The notes beneath the pieces are model-generated. The model was not told the DNA's origin. It did not search any database and worked only from the letters and a program-made list of their open reading frames with translations. Position numbers and translations under genes: made by a program. DNA of 64,000 nt from the NCBI GenBank assembly GCA_038030265.1, contig CM075939.1:50635253-50699252 (forward strand). The letters run 5' to 3'. Positions 33,000-45,270 of this stretch are shown here, one piece after another. The first letter of the stretch is position 1; each line of letters opens with the position of its first letter. Origin of the DNA: Corythucha ciliata. Its lineage: Eukaryota > Arthropoda > Insecta > Hemiptera > Tingidae.

Positions 33000-35900
33000 T
33001 AGAAGTTTCTGTGTCGGTCAGTGTTATTTGAAACTGAAGTGTTTTTAACACGGACATTCAGTGTACGTGCAGTGAGAAGTGTGTTCAGTGTGAAACAATA
33101 TTCCAAGTCACTATACTGTCTGATAAATTTGTATTTTTGACTATTCTCGTAGCATTTTTGACTCTGGCAACCGTCATCTATGATCTATGATCAACCGTTT
33201 GATTTTGGGTTAAATTATAAAAGAAACGCTATTCGCTCAGTTGCGAGATGTTTTCTATTTCTTCCCGTACTTCTTCATTTCCAAAGAAACTGTTGTTCTT
33301 TTCGGAGGAATGAAACTGACTGATATTTAAAAAAAAAGAAAAATGTAGCTTTTTCGGTGTTCTTCGGAGCTTTCACGAAAGAACGGCATTTTCTTTGATG
33401 TCGATATAATAATGCCTTTAATTATAAATTTCTGTACTATACGCATTGTGAAATGTCAAAACCATTGGGACAGACGAAATTTTAATAGGAAAATAAAAAG
33501 ACTAGATAAAGGCGGGAAAATAAAATAGGTATTTTGTATTTGCCGCGTTTTTCCCCCTCCCATAACACATAGCAGAACCTTGTCAACCAGACTGCGCTGC
33601 TCCACAAAAAATCACCGGCCCATGGTTGTTACTAGGGGAGACAACCTTCTTTATTAGTTTACCGTTCCCCGGTCCATGCACAAAACGAGTTTTTTTCTAG
33701 CGGAAAAACATTCCAGAAATCAAATCTGTTGAAACGTACACAGAAACAAAATTTTGACGGTGGCAATATCTTATAACATTGTGTGGATGGTGACACGCTA
33801 CAAGCAGGAAATTCGCTCCCGGGAACCGTTACCGGGGGAAATTGTGCAGTATGAGTTCAACTCAGCCAATTGTAGAGGCTTCTCATGAACGAAAACAAAA
33901 GAGGAAAGCGAAGTTTTATGCCCTCTAGGCTACGGTCAACCACATTTCTACAGGAATTAACTAGTTAGGACTAAAGAATCAAGCAAGTCAATAAAAAGTT
34001 TGCAGTTTGACGACGAAATCAACTAAACCCTTATTAGCAATGCTTGAACGGAGTTAAATCGCTCCGATTTTTTTTTCAAGTTTAAGCTAACGGCGATTGA
34101 CAGCCATTAACGGAGATTCCCCACGTCCGTACTGTCAACGAACTCTCAATGCAAGATAATTGATCGTTTTGACCCATCCCCCCCCCTCATCAAATCCCCT
34201 CCACCACCACACACGTATTCGACATCACTCACAGGAAACTCATGAATATGAAGGGCTCGTCTCTCATCGAAGTACTATTTTCACAGTACCTACGGGGTTT
34301 GTTTACCCTGAAAATTTCTCTGCCTTGGGAAAATAATTACGTACGTCGTTAGCCGCGGTGACTGTTTTACGCTAATATAAAGTTTATTAACGGGAGAGAA
34401 CATTGTGAAGGTAAAATACCGCCCCACCTCCATCACTGCGTCACCATCAAACTCAGAAAATTTCCCCCAACTTCACATCATTTCATCTCTCAAAAGTGTT
34501 GGGCACGCTCATCATGAAATCACCGTCATTAATTTTCAAAATGTTTTAAAACGTTGACATCCAGGTCGTTATTAATAGAGCAGAGGGTCAGCAGAGTTTT
34601 TAATTGTTTCGAGATGGGATAATTCTGGGGATAAAATAAATGATGGAATAAACGTTAAAAATAGAATCGTTTCGTATTTATTAAAACAAAATTATTTTCC
34701 GATTGGATGAGTTCATAAGTTTTCTTAGACTCGGCTGTCGGCTCTCTCATTATGTTCATCAATTCGTCTCTGGAAATGTTGAAGAAAGTAAATAAAGTCT
34801 TGAGCGAAACGTTTTTGTTCGTAATTAGCCGACTTGAAGGGAATACGAATGAGATGGTAGAGGTGGCGTCCAGTACAAGTCGTAATTTAAAAGTATCCAA
34901 TATTTTCAGTTTGTCAACTGCCTCATGTGTGGCAATGGTAGAAGGGAAGAGTTATTTCCCGACAACTGGGGGAACCATTGACGAGGAATACACCTCCTCC
35001 CCACCACACACACACACACACCCCCCCCCCCCACACCGCAAGGCTTACTCCGAGAGCTCATACAGATTATTATAGCTCCGAACGCCGGAGGCTTCCAAGT
35101 ACACACACGAGGGCATTTCTGGCGCAATTAAGTGGGTGGTGGAATGAATGAAACATAAGTCTGCGTGTGCGTAGTAGTCGAAGAACAGAATTGACCCTCT
35201 TATGCCCCGGGCCAAAAGGATCAAACGACTCATAATGCGACGCGTATGTTTATATAAGCTTTTAATGAGCTCTTCAATGATTTTGGCTCACAATAAAAGG
35301 ATAAGCGTACGGCTGATTCATGACAACCCAAGCCCATCTCCTATATTGCGGTGGAATTTTAGTAATGACTGGGTGAGTGGCTGTGTTGGGATAAGCAAGA
35401 GGACAATCTTTGTCGCCTTTCATTGGCATCCTCTTAGTAAGGGCTGAAAAGTTTTAAGTCACTTGTTTCCCCCGCAAATGTACTCGCAATTCGTCAGGAA
35501 ATGCTCACTTTCTGTAATATTTCTGGATATTAAAGGCGATGGACGGTGTCGGCAATGATGGGAAAAGAAAAGGTAAGCGCTTCACAATTAATTACGACGT
35601 CATCCACGGGTGTGAGAACAGAGGTGTGAAGGTTAAGGGGAAAGGGCGAGAGAGAAAATTATGACGTTTTGATGAAGAGTTGTAGGTTTCGCTGAGCTCA
35701 GCTCGCTCACACTGTCTCTCTTTTCAACCCTTCACTCACCTTCAACCTCCGAAAATACCACTCGACTCTCTCGAAATAGTGACTCTCCTCATTTGCTTCA
35801 CTCATAATCCCTCTGACTCACTCACTAAGTACCCCCGTAATCCAATACTACCCACTCAGTGTCATAACCCGAATTGAGTTTTCCTGTTTCACGTGACAGA

Positions 35901-36243
35901 ATCACTCAAATCGACAACAAAATGGTTTCACCTTCTACTACGGGAATTGATTTTGATGTTTGTATATTCCGTTGATAAATTGAAAATATGCCGTCAATTA
36001 CCAGCCCTAAAATAGCTTTTAACGAATAGACCGTCTGGGGTTTGTCAAACTACGTCTAATTCCATCTCCAACGCCTGTAATTTATTAAAGTATTGCAGAA
36101 AAGCTGGATTTGTAAGAAACATAGCGAGTCCAATTCCTCTGTAAAATGACTGACTGTTAAAATGGGGCTCTTTTAAAGCCCCGTTCACAAGCCTGTCACC
36201 TACGAAAAAGTTTTATTTTCGTGGGAAATTAATTTGTTTCGTT
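33000..36243. other. 3.2 kb without a supported gene
   Basis: Intron- or spacer-like DNA. It contains a C9 run at 34178-34186 and a (CA)n/C12 tract at about 34998-35032. Open frames here have no motif, splice context or recognisable domain. Confidence 0.45.
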
Positions 36244-36489
36244 CAGGGGCGGTTTTATGCCTGAGTGACAGGGGTGGCGGTCAACTTTCTTCTCACCCCG
36301 CCCCACTTATCATATTCGCCTAATTTCTTAATTTGACCCGAAAGCCCAACGTGTCTGGTTCCCAAAAACTGGATCTTTTATTAAAGTGTTGAGATCTGCT
36401 CAAGACTCTGGGTAAATATGGTATCTTGGTATCTATCGGTATATTGGCGAGGGTTTGGCTTCATATCTGATCCAAAACGAATCACGCGC

Positions 36490-36790
36490 GTTTCACTCTT
36501 TCAAAAAACAAAATTGTACCACAATTTAGGCTAATTTGAACCCAAATTTCGCTTTTTCAAAACCGACTTTTTTGGATTCGGCTCATTCAATACAAAATTT
36601 TAGGGATTTTTGATCTCTCAAAAAATAAAATTTCACTGGTCCGTCTTTCAACTTTCAATTTTACGGTAATTTTTGCTCTTTCAAAACCAAATTTATTGGA
36701 TTTGGCTCCGGCCTTAAAACCCCAATTTCGGCGATTCACTCTTGATGAGAAACCAAATTTCATGGCTTTAGCTCTTTCCATTACTTTGAT
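36490..36790 (-). repeat. Satellite S1, inverted
   Basis: Inverse of the units seen at 15650-16440: CTTTCAAAACCAAATTTATT then GGATTTGGCTC. Its right half (36640-36790) is repeated at 42683-42830. Confidence 0.65.
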
Positions 36791-36869
36791 TACCCTAGGA
36801 CACCGGGACCCAGGACTCTTAAAGCTTACAAATATGAAAAAAGAGGGATTTTTAGGTTTATAAAGCGTT

Positions 36870-39130
36870 GATTTGTGGCTAATATTGAAAGCGAGTGCTC
36901 ATTTGCCACTAAAATTAACAAAAGTTCACGAATTAGAGGTATCTGAATCGGAAGGAAGCTTCGGTCCTTAAAAGGCGGCTGCTGTTCTAACCTTGGGGCA
37001 AGCACGCGGCAAAGAGTTAAAAAAAAGTGTTTTCACGGCTAAATAGTAAAAAAGCGCTAATTCATAGCAAACGTCGGAAAAAATCACCATAAAAACTCTA
37101 ATTCGTGGCTAGAGTAGAGAAAAAAAGCAAGCCGCGACTATGAAATTGAGCAAAATCAGTGAATAATCGCTCAGCACGCCCAGCTAGCATCAAGACAACG
37201 CCAACTCATGGTTTCCTCGGGGCAACTTCACGGCTAAATTGAGAAGAATCAGTTACTGGAGAGAAAAATCAGTAATTCGTAGCACAAATTGAAGATGGAA
37301 CGCTAATTCAAGCGAGTCTATTTGAGCAAAGCCGCTTATACGTGGCTGAAACTGAGAAAAATCAATAAAATCCCGGACTACATTGAGTTAAAACCACTCA
37401 ATTGCAGTTAAAATCTAGAGGGAGCGCTAATTGAAATAGAGATAAACGATAATTCGTGGTTCAATATGAGACAATCCGCTAATAAGCGACTAAAATTGAG
37501 TAAAAGCGCTGAATTTGCGTCTAAAATTAAGAAAAACGTAAATTCACGGATTAAGATGTCCGTAGATTCACGGTTCACAGATACAGTTGACTAGAAACGG
37601 TACCTAATTCTCGGTTAAAATTAAAAAAATATAATTCGTGGTTGAAATTTGACACAAGCGGCGAGCTGTGACACGGCACACACGGCTTCGTGTGGGCGTT
37701 CCCGGCCCACGCACCGACCGAAACGCCCGCGTAGTACGTGTGTGAAGTGCACAGTTAGATCTGGGAATCTGGGGGCCTGTACTCCCGGACTTTACTACCC
37801 GTCTATGCTCCTGAACTTTACCACTGGCCTTTACTCCTTGCTATTAGTCCTGGCCTTCACTCCTGGCTGTTACTCCTGGCCTTCACTTCTAGCCTTTACT
37901 CCTGGCCTCTTTACTCCTCGCTTTTACTCCGTACGCACGTTTACTCCTCGCATTTACTGTTCATCTTTTCTCCCGGCCTTTAACTCTTGATCTTAACTCC
38001 TGGCCTTCAACCCTGGCCTTTATTCAATTTCATTTCTAGCCGGTAACTGCGCGTGCGCAACTCTCTGCTTGTCGCAGCAACAACTTCAAGAATTCGGCCT
38101 CCACTTCCAATAACTGAAAGTTCTTTCGTTCAAACCGCTCTATAAAGCCCCATTTTGTGCCAAAATGCACAATAGGGTCAAGAGCTGCCAGTGTTGCCAA
38201 CTGACATTTTGATTTTTCCGTCAAGTCAAGCTCAAATTTTTCGTCGGAAATCCGTCAAAAAGTTAGTCTATCGAATTAGAAAAATCCGTCAAATATAAGG
38301 TAGCCGTGCCTAGGTAGGAGCCAGATCGGTTCATGTATTAAAGGATGAAATTACAAAAAAAAAAAAAACGCTTATTCGAGGCTAAAATTGAGAAACATTT
38401 GCGAATTCGTGGTTCAGTGGTGGACATTTTTACGGCTAAAATGTATAAAACCCACTAACGAGCTGTTCATGGGACAAGTTTGCTGCTAAAATTGAGAAAA
38501 AAACTTTAATTTACAGGAAAAAAGAAGGAAGGGGGGTTGAGAAAACTCCAGCTGTGGTTTGTGGAGGCAAAAAGTCATGCCTAAAGATGAGAAAAATCAC
38601 TAATTCAAGGCCAGAATTCAATAAATCACTGCTAAAAATGAGAAAAACGCTAATTAACGGCACAAATCAAGAAAACACCGATTCGCGATTTTCGTGGGAC
38701 GCACGTTATGAATATAAATTGAGTAAAGCGCTAATTAACGACTGCATAAAGAAAAAAACGCTAATTCGTTGCTCGTTGCTAAAACCGGGGAAAACCTCCA
38801 ATTCGTGGCTAAAATTGAGAAGCTCACATTACTAAAATTGAGAAAAACCGCCATGTTTATGCGGCTAAAATTGAAAAAATGCTTTAATTCGCTGCTAAAA
38901 TTATGGAAAAACCGCTAATTCGTGGAAAGAAGTGAGAAAATGTGTGAAAATTCGCTGTTAAAATTGATTAAAGCGCGAATAAGCGATTAAAATTGACATA
39001 AATCGTTAGTTCTTTCGATGAAGCGTTGAACGTAGAGAAAAGACGGTATTCTGTTGTTTCTTGATTCTAATTTTATGACAGAAATTGAGAAAAATCTCTA
39101 ATTTGCTGCTAAATTTAACCAAGGCAGCAA
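36870..39130 (+). repeat. Satellite S2, plus orientation
   Basis: ~30-bp units with GCTAATTCGTGGCTAAAATT cores, interrupted by the S4 minisatellite and a unique segment at 37660-38340. The left ~0.8 kb (36797-37660) is a diverged copy of 43660-44590. Confidence 0.8.
37770..38035 (+). repeat. 13-15-bp minisatellite S4
   Basis: Repeated CTGGCCTTTACTC and CTGGCCTTCACTC units, with variable spacing. The only pyrimidine-rich array in the window. Confidence 0.75.
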
Positions 39131-39339
39131 AAAAATATGTATATCTGCAACGGTAAATTTACACATTTACCGGTAAAACAGTACATTTTCACCGGCTAAT
39201 GTGTACATTTATCACACAATGCCAACATTTTCCGTCTTCTTCGCACAATAATTTTATAGCGATTATACGATTTGTCGATGTGCCCAGGGGCAAACTAATA
39301 TGTGTTACGTTTTTCACAGTTTTAGCCACAAATTAGCAG

Positions 39340-41260
39340 TTTTCTTCACTTACAGGCACTGATTGGCGTATTTGTCACCACACACAGCAAGTTTTAGCCC
39401 TGAATTAGCGCTGTTTATCAATTTTAGCCACGAAGTACCGCATTTTCTCAAAACTCGAATTACCGTTTCACTTAATTTTAGCAGTGATTTAGTTCCGCCC
39501 CGCCTCTAATTCATTATTTTGATCTTTTTCAAGTCAAAGTTGGCACCTGAAACTGCGAACCGGCACACCCATTTCTCAATTTTAGCCGCGATTCAGCCGG
39601 TATTTCACTTTTAGGGTGGGTTTATCAATCAGTGGATAACACGTGGAATAAGAATCCGTGTCGAATAACTTCACATTAATGTTTGCAAAAAGGCCCAGAG
39701 CAACCAGACGTAACCCAGCTTTATCTGAAGGATAAGTGCATTGATAAACGCACCCTTAGTCAGGAATTAGGGTTTTTCTCAATTTTAGCCGCGAATTACC
39801 GATTTTCCAAATCGTAGCACTCAAGTAGCAGTTTTCCCGTCTTCTATTCATAGTATAGTTTTTCTCTCAATTTTGGGTAAAATTGCCTCAGGTGATAATG
39901 GATTGGCGTTTTATTCAATTTTAATCGCAAATAAACATTTTTTTTTGTTTTTTTCAATCAATTTTAGCCGCGATTTAGTGGTATGCCCGAGTTTTTGCCG
40001 CAAATTGGAGCTTTATCTTTAATAGCAGCCAATTTGCGTTTTTCTTGATTTCAGCGTCGAATTATCAGTTTTCGTTTGTTTGGTTTTTTTTTTTTCAAGT
40101 TTATCCACAAATTAGCACTTATTACCGAATTTAGCCAAATTTGTTGCCAGAAACCGCGAATTAGCAGCGGGGTTTTCCCAATTTTATCCGCGAATTACCG
40201 CTTTCTTGTAATTTCATAGGCAACGTAGCGTTTTTATCCCAAGTTGAAGATTTTCGTCGATTTTCGCTGCAAATTAGCAATGTCTTACCAATTTCAGCAG
40301 TGAATTTATACTTTTTCTCACTTTGAGCTATAAATTAGCGTTTTGCTAAATTTCAGCCGCGCCAATTTTGTGATGTTTATCAATATTGAACTATTACCAA
40401 TTTGTTTTCACTTTTATCTATTTAGCGCTTTTTCCTAGTTTGAGGCCCGGAATTGCCTCCAGAGGGCACGAATTAGGGTTTTCCTACATTTTAATACATT
40501 TTAGCTGTGAATTAGCCTATTTCTCCATTCAGGCGTGAATTAGGATTTTTCTTTTTTTTAACCCCGATTTAACGTTTTTCGAATGTTGTATCCGCGTTTT
40601 TTCCATCTTTGAATTATCGATTTTTCTCAATTTTAGCCGCGAAATAATGAGTGATTCATTCTTTGAATCTTGGATCGTGTCTTCGAATTAGGATCGTCCC
40701 AATTTTAGCTACAAATTAGCGGCTTTTCTCTTTTGCATCCACAAATGGGCACTTTTTTTAATTTCAGTGGTGAATTTGCCATTTTTCTCCATTTTAGCCA
40801 CCAAATTAGCGTTTTTTTGTTTTTTTCCACAATTTTATCCGTGGGTTTTTCCACTTTAATAGCCCTGAACTATCGTTTTTTTTTTGTTTGAAGCAAAAAA
40901 AAGGGCACGTCTCAATTTTTACCGTTTTGGCGTTTTTTCTTCATTTTTGCCGAAAATGACAACTGTACACCGTGAATCATCAATTTTTTCTCAATTTTGG
41001 CGTGGAAGCTTCATCGGGATGCCACGAACGAACGTTTTTTCACAGTTTTATAGCCACGCCGACTATTACAGTTTTCTCTTATTTTTTTTTCTGCGTATCC
41101 CTGTCCCAAGAACAGCATATTAGCGTGCCCTCTTCCCAGTACCTAAAAAAGAAAAAATCTATGGATCAGCGTATTTTCTCTATTTTAGCCACGAATTTAC
41201 CCCTAAAAGACGCGATTTCTCTCAATTTGAGCCTACAGAATAGCGCATTTGTGATGGGCT
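39340..41260 (-). repeat. Satellite S2, reversed orientation
   Basis: Units read TTTTAGCCGCGAATTAGCG on the plus strand, the complement of the arrays on both sides. A 142-bp MITE is inserted at 39614-39755. Orientation switches fall in unique DNA at 39130-39340 and 41260-41450. Confidence 0.82.
39614..39755. mobile_element. Harbinger-like MITE (142 bp)
   Basis: Ends are GGGTGGGTTTATCAATCAGT and, inverted, GGGTGCGTTTATCAATGCAC. TTA is duplicated at 39611-39613 and 39756-39758. It sits inside S2 units. Confidence 0.8.
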
Positions 41261-41449
41261 AAATAGAACATATTCAGCTACACTCCGAGCTGATCAGTTT
41301 CCAACGCTTGATTCCGTCCTGGGTTGTCGGTTGGACTGTAAAATCACCGAAAGGAGTCAATATCGCTGTCCAACCGCATAATATGTATGCCAAACCTCGT
41401 TTTCACGTACCTGCATACTCGGTACGCTACTGATTCACACAGATTTGTG

Positions 41450-42370
41450 AAAAAGCGCAAAATTGATGGCTGAAATTGAGAAAAATACTTATCTACTTCG
41501 CGTCTAAAGTTTCCTTATAGCTTTCGCGGATAAAGTACACTTAGAAAAACCGCTGATTAGAGGCTAGAAGTATGAAAACGACAATTTTCGGCATCAGAAG
41601 GCAAGTTCGAGGCTCAAAATGAGAAAAAACGTTAATTCATTGTTTTAAGCGAAAAAAAATCGCTAATTCGCAGCTAAAATTAAGAAAAAGTGCTAATTCA
41701 TGGATGAAATTGAGAAAATGGCTCATTGTAGTGGCTGAATACAGACAACATTTTTTCACTGCAAAAGTACAGAAAAATCGCTAATTCGTGGCTAAAATGA
41801 AGAAAAAATCGCTAATACGCCGCTAAAATGGGAAAAAAGTGCTAACTCACCGTTAAAGTTGTGGAGAAGCGCTGAAGTGAGGAACAAACTCTGTTCATTC
41901 GCTGTTTAAACGAGCTAGTTAAATGGAGTAAAAAAATCGCTAATTCACGGCCAAATTAAGAAATATCGTTGGGTAATGCGCGGCGAAAATGATTGAGAAA
42001 AAACTTCAATTCGTGGCTGAAAATTTACAAAAATCTATGATTAGCGGCTACAATAAGGAAAAACGATGAATTTGCCTTTAAAATTGAGAAAAACTGCTAA
42101 TCGAGGGGTTAATTTGAGACAATCTGCTAATTCACAGAGAATTGTGAACATTGAGACGGCAAACACTGAGTACAATCGCCAATTTCGAGGTAAGAATGGA
42201 GAAAAATCGCAAATTTGCAGCTAAAAAGGAGGCAAATTGCTTATTAACAGCTAAAGCTAAAAGGGAGACAAATATTTAATTCACTCGTGAATTTGGGAAA
42301 ATTCGCAAAAGTGTAGAAAAAACGCCAATTCGTGGTTGAAATGAAGAAAAACGCCAAATCACGGCTTTAT
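41450..42370 (+). repeat. Satellite S2, plus orientation again
   Basis: About 30 units, e.g. GCTAATTCGCAGCTAAAATT then AAGAAAAAGT. It ends against a GC-richer segment with a hAT-like terminus (GCCGGCACTG at 42434-42443). Confidence 0.8.
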
Positions 42371-43429
42371 TCTGAGCAGTGACTTCATTGGGGCGCTGGT
42401 GAAAGGTTCGCCTGGGGGCGCCAAATGTCTAAAGCCGGCACTGGCTGTTGTATGAAGTCTTGGTCTTGTACCCGTTGGGGAGTTTGGTCTTGGCTTTGCT
42501 ACCGCGTGACCAATTTTTGCTCACCACTATCACGTGCCTGGGGCTTTTCCATGGATTTAAAAGCTCCTAGAGAGCCTCATTGGTCGTCAGTGTGTGTCGT
42601 CATGACTGTCGACACGACATGGCTGGCAAATTATATTAATAAAGACGTATTTTTGGACTGCCTTCTGGCAGTGGCCCAACGGGTCCGTCTTTCAACTTTC
42701 AATTCTACGGTCATTTTTTCTCTTTCAAAACCAAATTTATTGGATTTGACTCCTTAAAAAACCCAATGTCGGCGATTCAGTATTGATGAGAACCCAAATT
42801 TCATGGCTTTAGCTCTTTCCATTATAAACAAATGGCTCGTTTGAATACCAATGAGAAAGTTTCGTGGGTCAGAACTTATTCATAAATCTATTTTTTAAGG
42901 TTTATTTATGTTTAAGGTTTATTTATGCTAAAATAGAGCATAAATCGTGATCCGTTCGTGAAATAATCCAACAGTTAATAAATACGCGATTTTTGAAGTT
43001 TTAGGTCATTTCAAACACGCCAGCTAGCATGTTTGTGTCATTCCGAAAAAAAAAAAAAAAAATCGCCTGTAACATAGCTTTCGGAGAGCGGTTTGTAGTG
43101 TTTCTTTGCCTTATTTTCTACTAGAGCTCTCCAATAATATAATAATGGAGGATAAACAGAATGAGCTATTTAGAGGCATGAAAAGGACAGAGAATACAAG
43201 GGATATTACGTTACGGAAAGTGTTCGTTTTGGCGGGATTTCAAATATGCCAACTTTTGTTAATAAATAAAAAATATTTCTGAAGGGTTTTAACTTTTTAT
43301 TTATTTATTTACGCAGAAGGATTGATATGCCTCATCGAAAAAATTTTTGTGTGGAAAATGTGAAACTTCCTTATTATCGTGACATTGGCAATGTCACCGT
43401 AGAAATGTGGTGAGAGCAATTTGAGGTTA
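42371..43429. other. Mixed spacer with a copy of the S1 block
   Basis: A GC-rich stretch (42371-42680) is followed by a copy of the S1 block from 36640 (42683-42830) and then AT-rich DNA with an A17 run near 43050. The 110-codon open frame at 42425-42757 spans a repeat boundary and is not a credible gene. Confidence 0.45.
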
Positions 43430-43605
43430 GAACTGTCTGTGATCTGAATATTTTATAGTTCGAGTATTGTGTGGATTGAGCACTTTGGGGTTCAATAATT
43501 TTGTGGACCTATCCACAGCGTCCTATAACAGCGTGGTTCGCGCGTATTGAGTGGTTCGACCAATTTGTGCTTGGAACGTTTTGTGGTTCAAGCATTGCGT
43601 GGTTC
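43430..43605 (+). repeat. 16-20-bp satellite S5, left part
   Basis: Units of the form GAGCATTTTGTGGTTCAA. The array stops at hAT-G and resumes at 45081-45270, so hAT-G landed in it. Confidence 0.65.
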
Positions 43606-45080
43606 TAGTGGCGTGCCGACGTAGCGGGGAGAGGTGCCGATCGTCCTAGGACACTGATACCTAGGACACCTAAAGCTTATAAAGAAAAAAAAAGAGGGAT
43701 TTAAGGTTTTAAAGCGTTGATTTGTGGCTAATATTGAGAGCAAGTGCTTATTTGCCCCATAGTTAACAAAAATACACGAATTAGATGCATCTGAATCGAA
43801 AGGAAACTTCGTGACTGAATAATTGGAGAAAGTACGCCAACCCCAATAAATTTAAAACGGCCCTGTTCTAACGGCGGCAACTGTTCTAATCTTGGGGCAA
43901 GCACGCGGCAAAGAGTTTAAAAAAAAGTGTTTCCGCGGCTAAATAGCAAAAAAGCGCTAATTCATGTCAAACGGCGGAAAAAATCACCTATTAATGGCTG
44001 AAAATTACCTATGGGCGGTTTACAATTAAAAAAACTCCAATTCGAGGCTATAATTGAGAAAAAAAAAGCGAGCCGCGGCTGTGAAATTGATCAAAATCAG
44101 CGAATCATGGCTCAGCACGCCCAGCTAATATTGAGACAACGTCAACTCATGGTTTCTCGGGGCAACTTCGCGGCTAAATTGAAAAGAATCAGATCGTAGA
44201 GAAAAATCAGTGATTCGTAGCAAAAATTGAAGATAAAACGCTAAGTCACACGGATCTATTTGAGCAAAGCCGCCAATACGTGCCTGATACTGAGAAACAT
44301 CACAAAAATCCCGGATTACATTGAGTTAAACTTGAGAAGGAGCGCTATTTGAAATAGAGAAAAAGGCTAATTCGTGGTTCAATATGAGAAAATACGCTAA
44401 TAAGTGGATAAAATTGAGTAAAAGCGCTAATTTGCGTCTAAAATGACAAAAACGCCAATTCACGGATTAATATTTGATTAAATCCGTAGATTCACGGTTC
44501 ACGAATACAGTTGAGTAGAAACGGTAATTCTCGTTTAAAATAATTAAAAGGAATAATTCGTGGCTAAAATTGACACAAGCGCTTATGTGCGCCAAGAATT
44601 GAAGAAATGAAAAACTTCAGAAAAATAAGCGCTAATTCACGGCAAAATCAAGAAAATCACTATTTCGCAAGGCTAAGAAGTAAAAAAAAAACAACAAAAA
44701 ACATCGCTAATTTGTGCCTATAATTGAGAAAAGACACTGGTTCGCGGATACATTTGAAAACCTCGCTGTTACGAGGCTAAAACGGAGAAAAACTACTGAT
44801 TCGCTGCCAAACTTAAAAAAAAAAAAAAAAAACGCTGATTCGCGGATAAAGTTGACATGAAACGCTCATTCGTGAAAAACGCTAATTTGCGGATTAATTA
44901 GAGAAAATCCGCGGCTAAAATTTATTAAACGTGCTATTTCTTGGCTAAAACTAAGGAAACGTACCAATTAGCAGTTCCCATAGAGGGAAGTTTGTGGCTA
45001 AAATTAAATCCCTTTTATTTAGAGATTGAGGAGCATACATCCTTCCACCCCTGGCCACCAAAGATTTGGGTTCGCCACTG
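43606..45080 (+). mobile_element. hAT-G: satellite-bearing hAT-like element (1.5 kb)
   Basis: The left end TAGTGGCGTGCC and inverted right end CAGTGGCGAACCC resemble hAT tips. Flanking 8-mers CGTGGTTC and TGAGGTTC agree at 6 of 8, within a repetitive target. The interior is S2 satellite (43715-45010). A shortened, diverged copy begins near 36797. Confidence 0.6.
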
Positions 45081-45270
45081 TGAGGTTCAAGCATTTTTTG
45101 ATTGGAGCATTTGGCAGATGGACAATTTTGTGGTTTGAGCATTGCGTGGTTAGAGTTTTTTGTGGCTCAAGCGTTATTTTTGGACAGCGACTTTTGTCAT
45201 TCGAAAATTTCATGATCAGAAACTTTTGTGGTTTGCGCATTTTGTAATTTTGAGCATTTTGTGGTTCAGA
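45081..45270 (+). repeat. Satellite S5, right part
   Basis: Continuation of the array at 43430-43605 with words such as GAGCATTGCGTGGTT. Very diverged. Confidence 0.6.

Noticed and set aside
32293..33048. Plus-strand frames as small proteins
   Set aside because: They are translations of the S3 satellite and hAT-F end.
36244..42443. A single 6.2-kb hAT element from CAGGGGCGGTTTTATGCC to GCCGGCACTG
   Set aside because: The tips are only loosely similar and flanking 8-mers (GTTTCGTT, GCTGTTGT) do not match.
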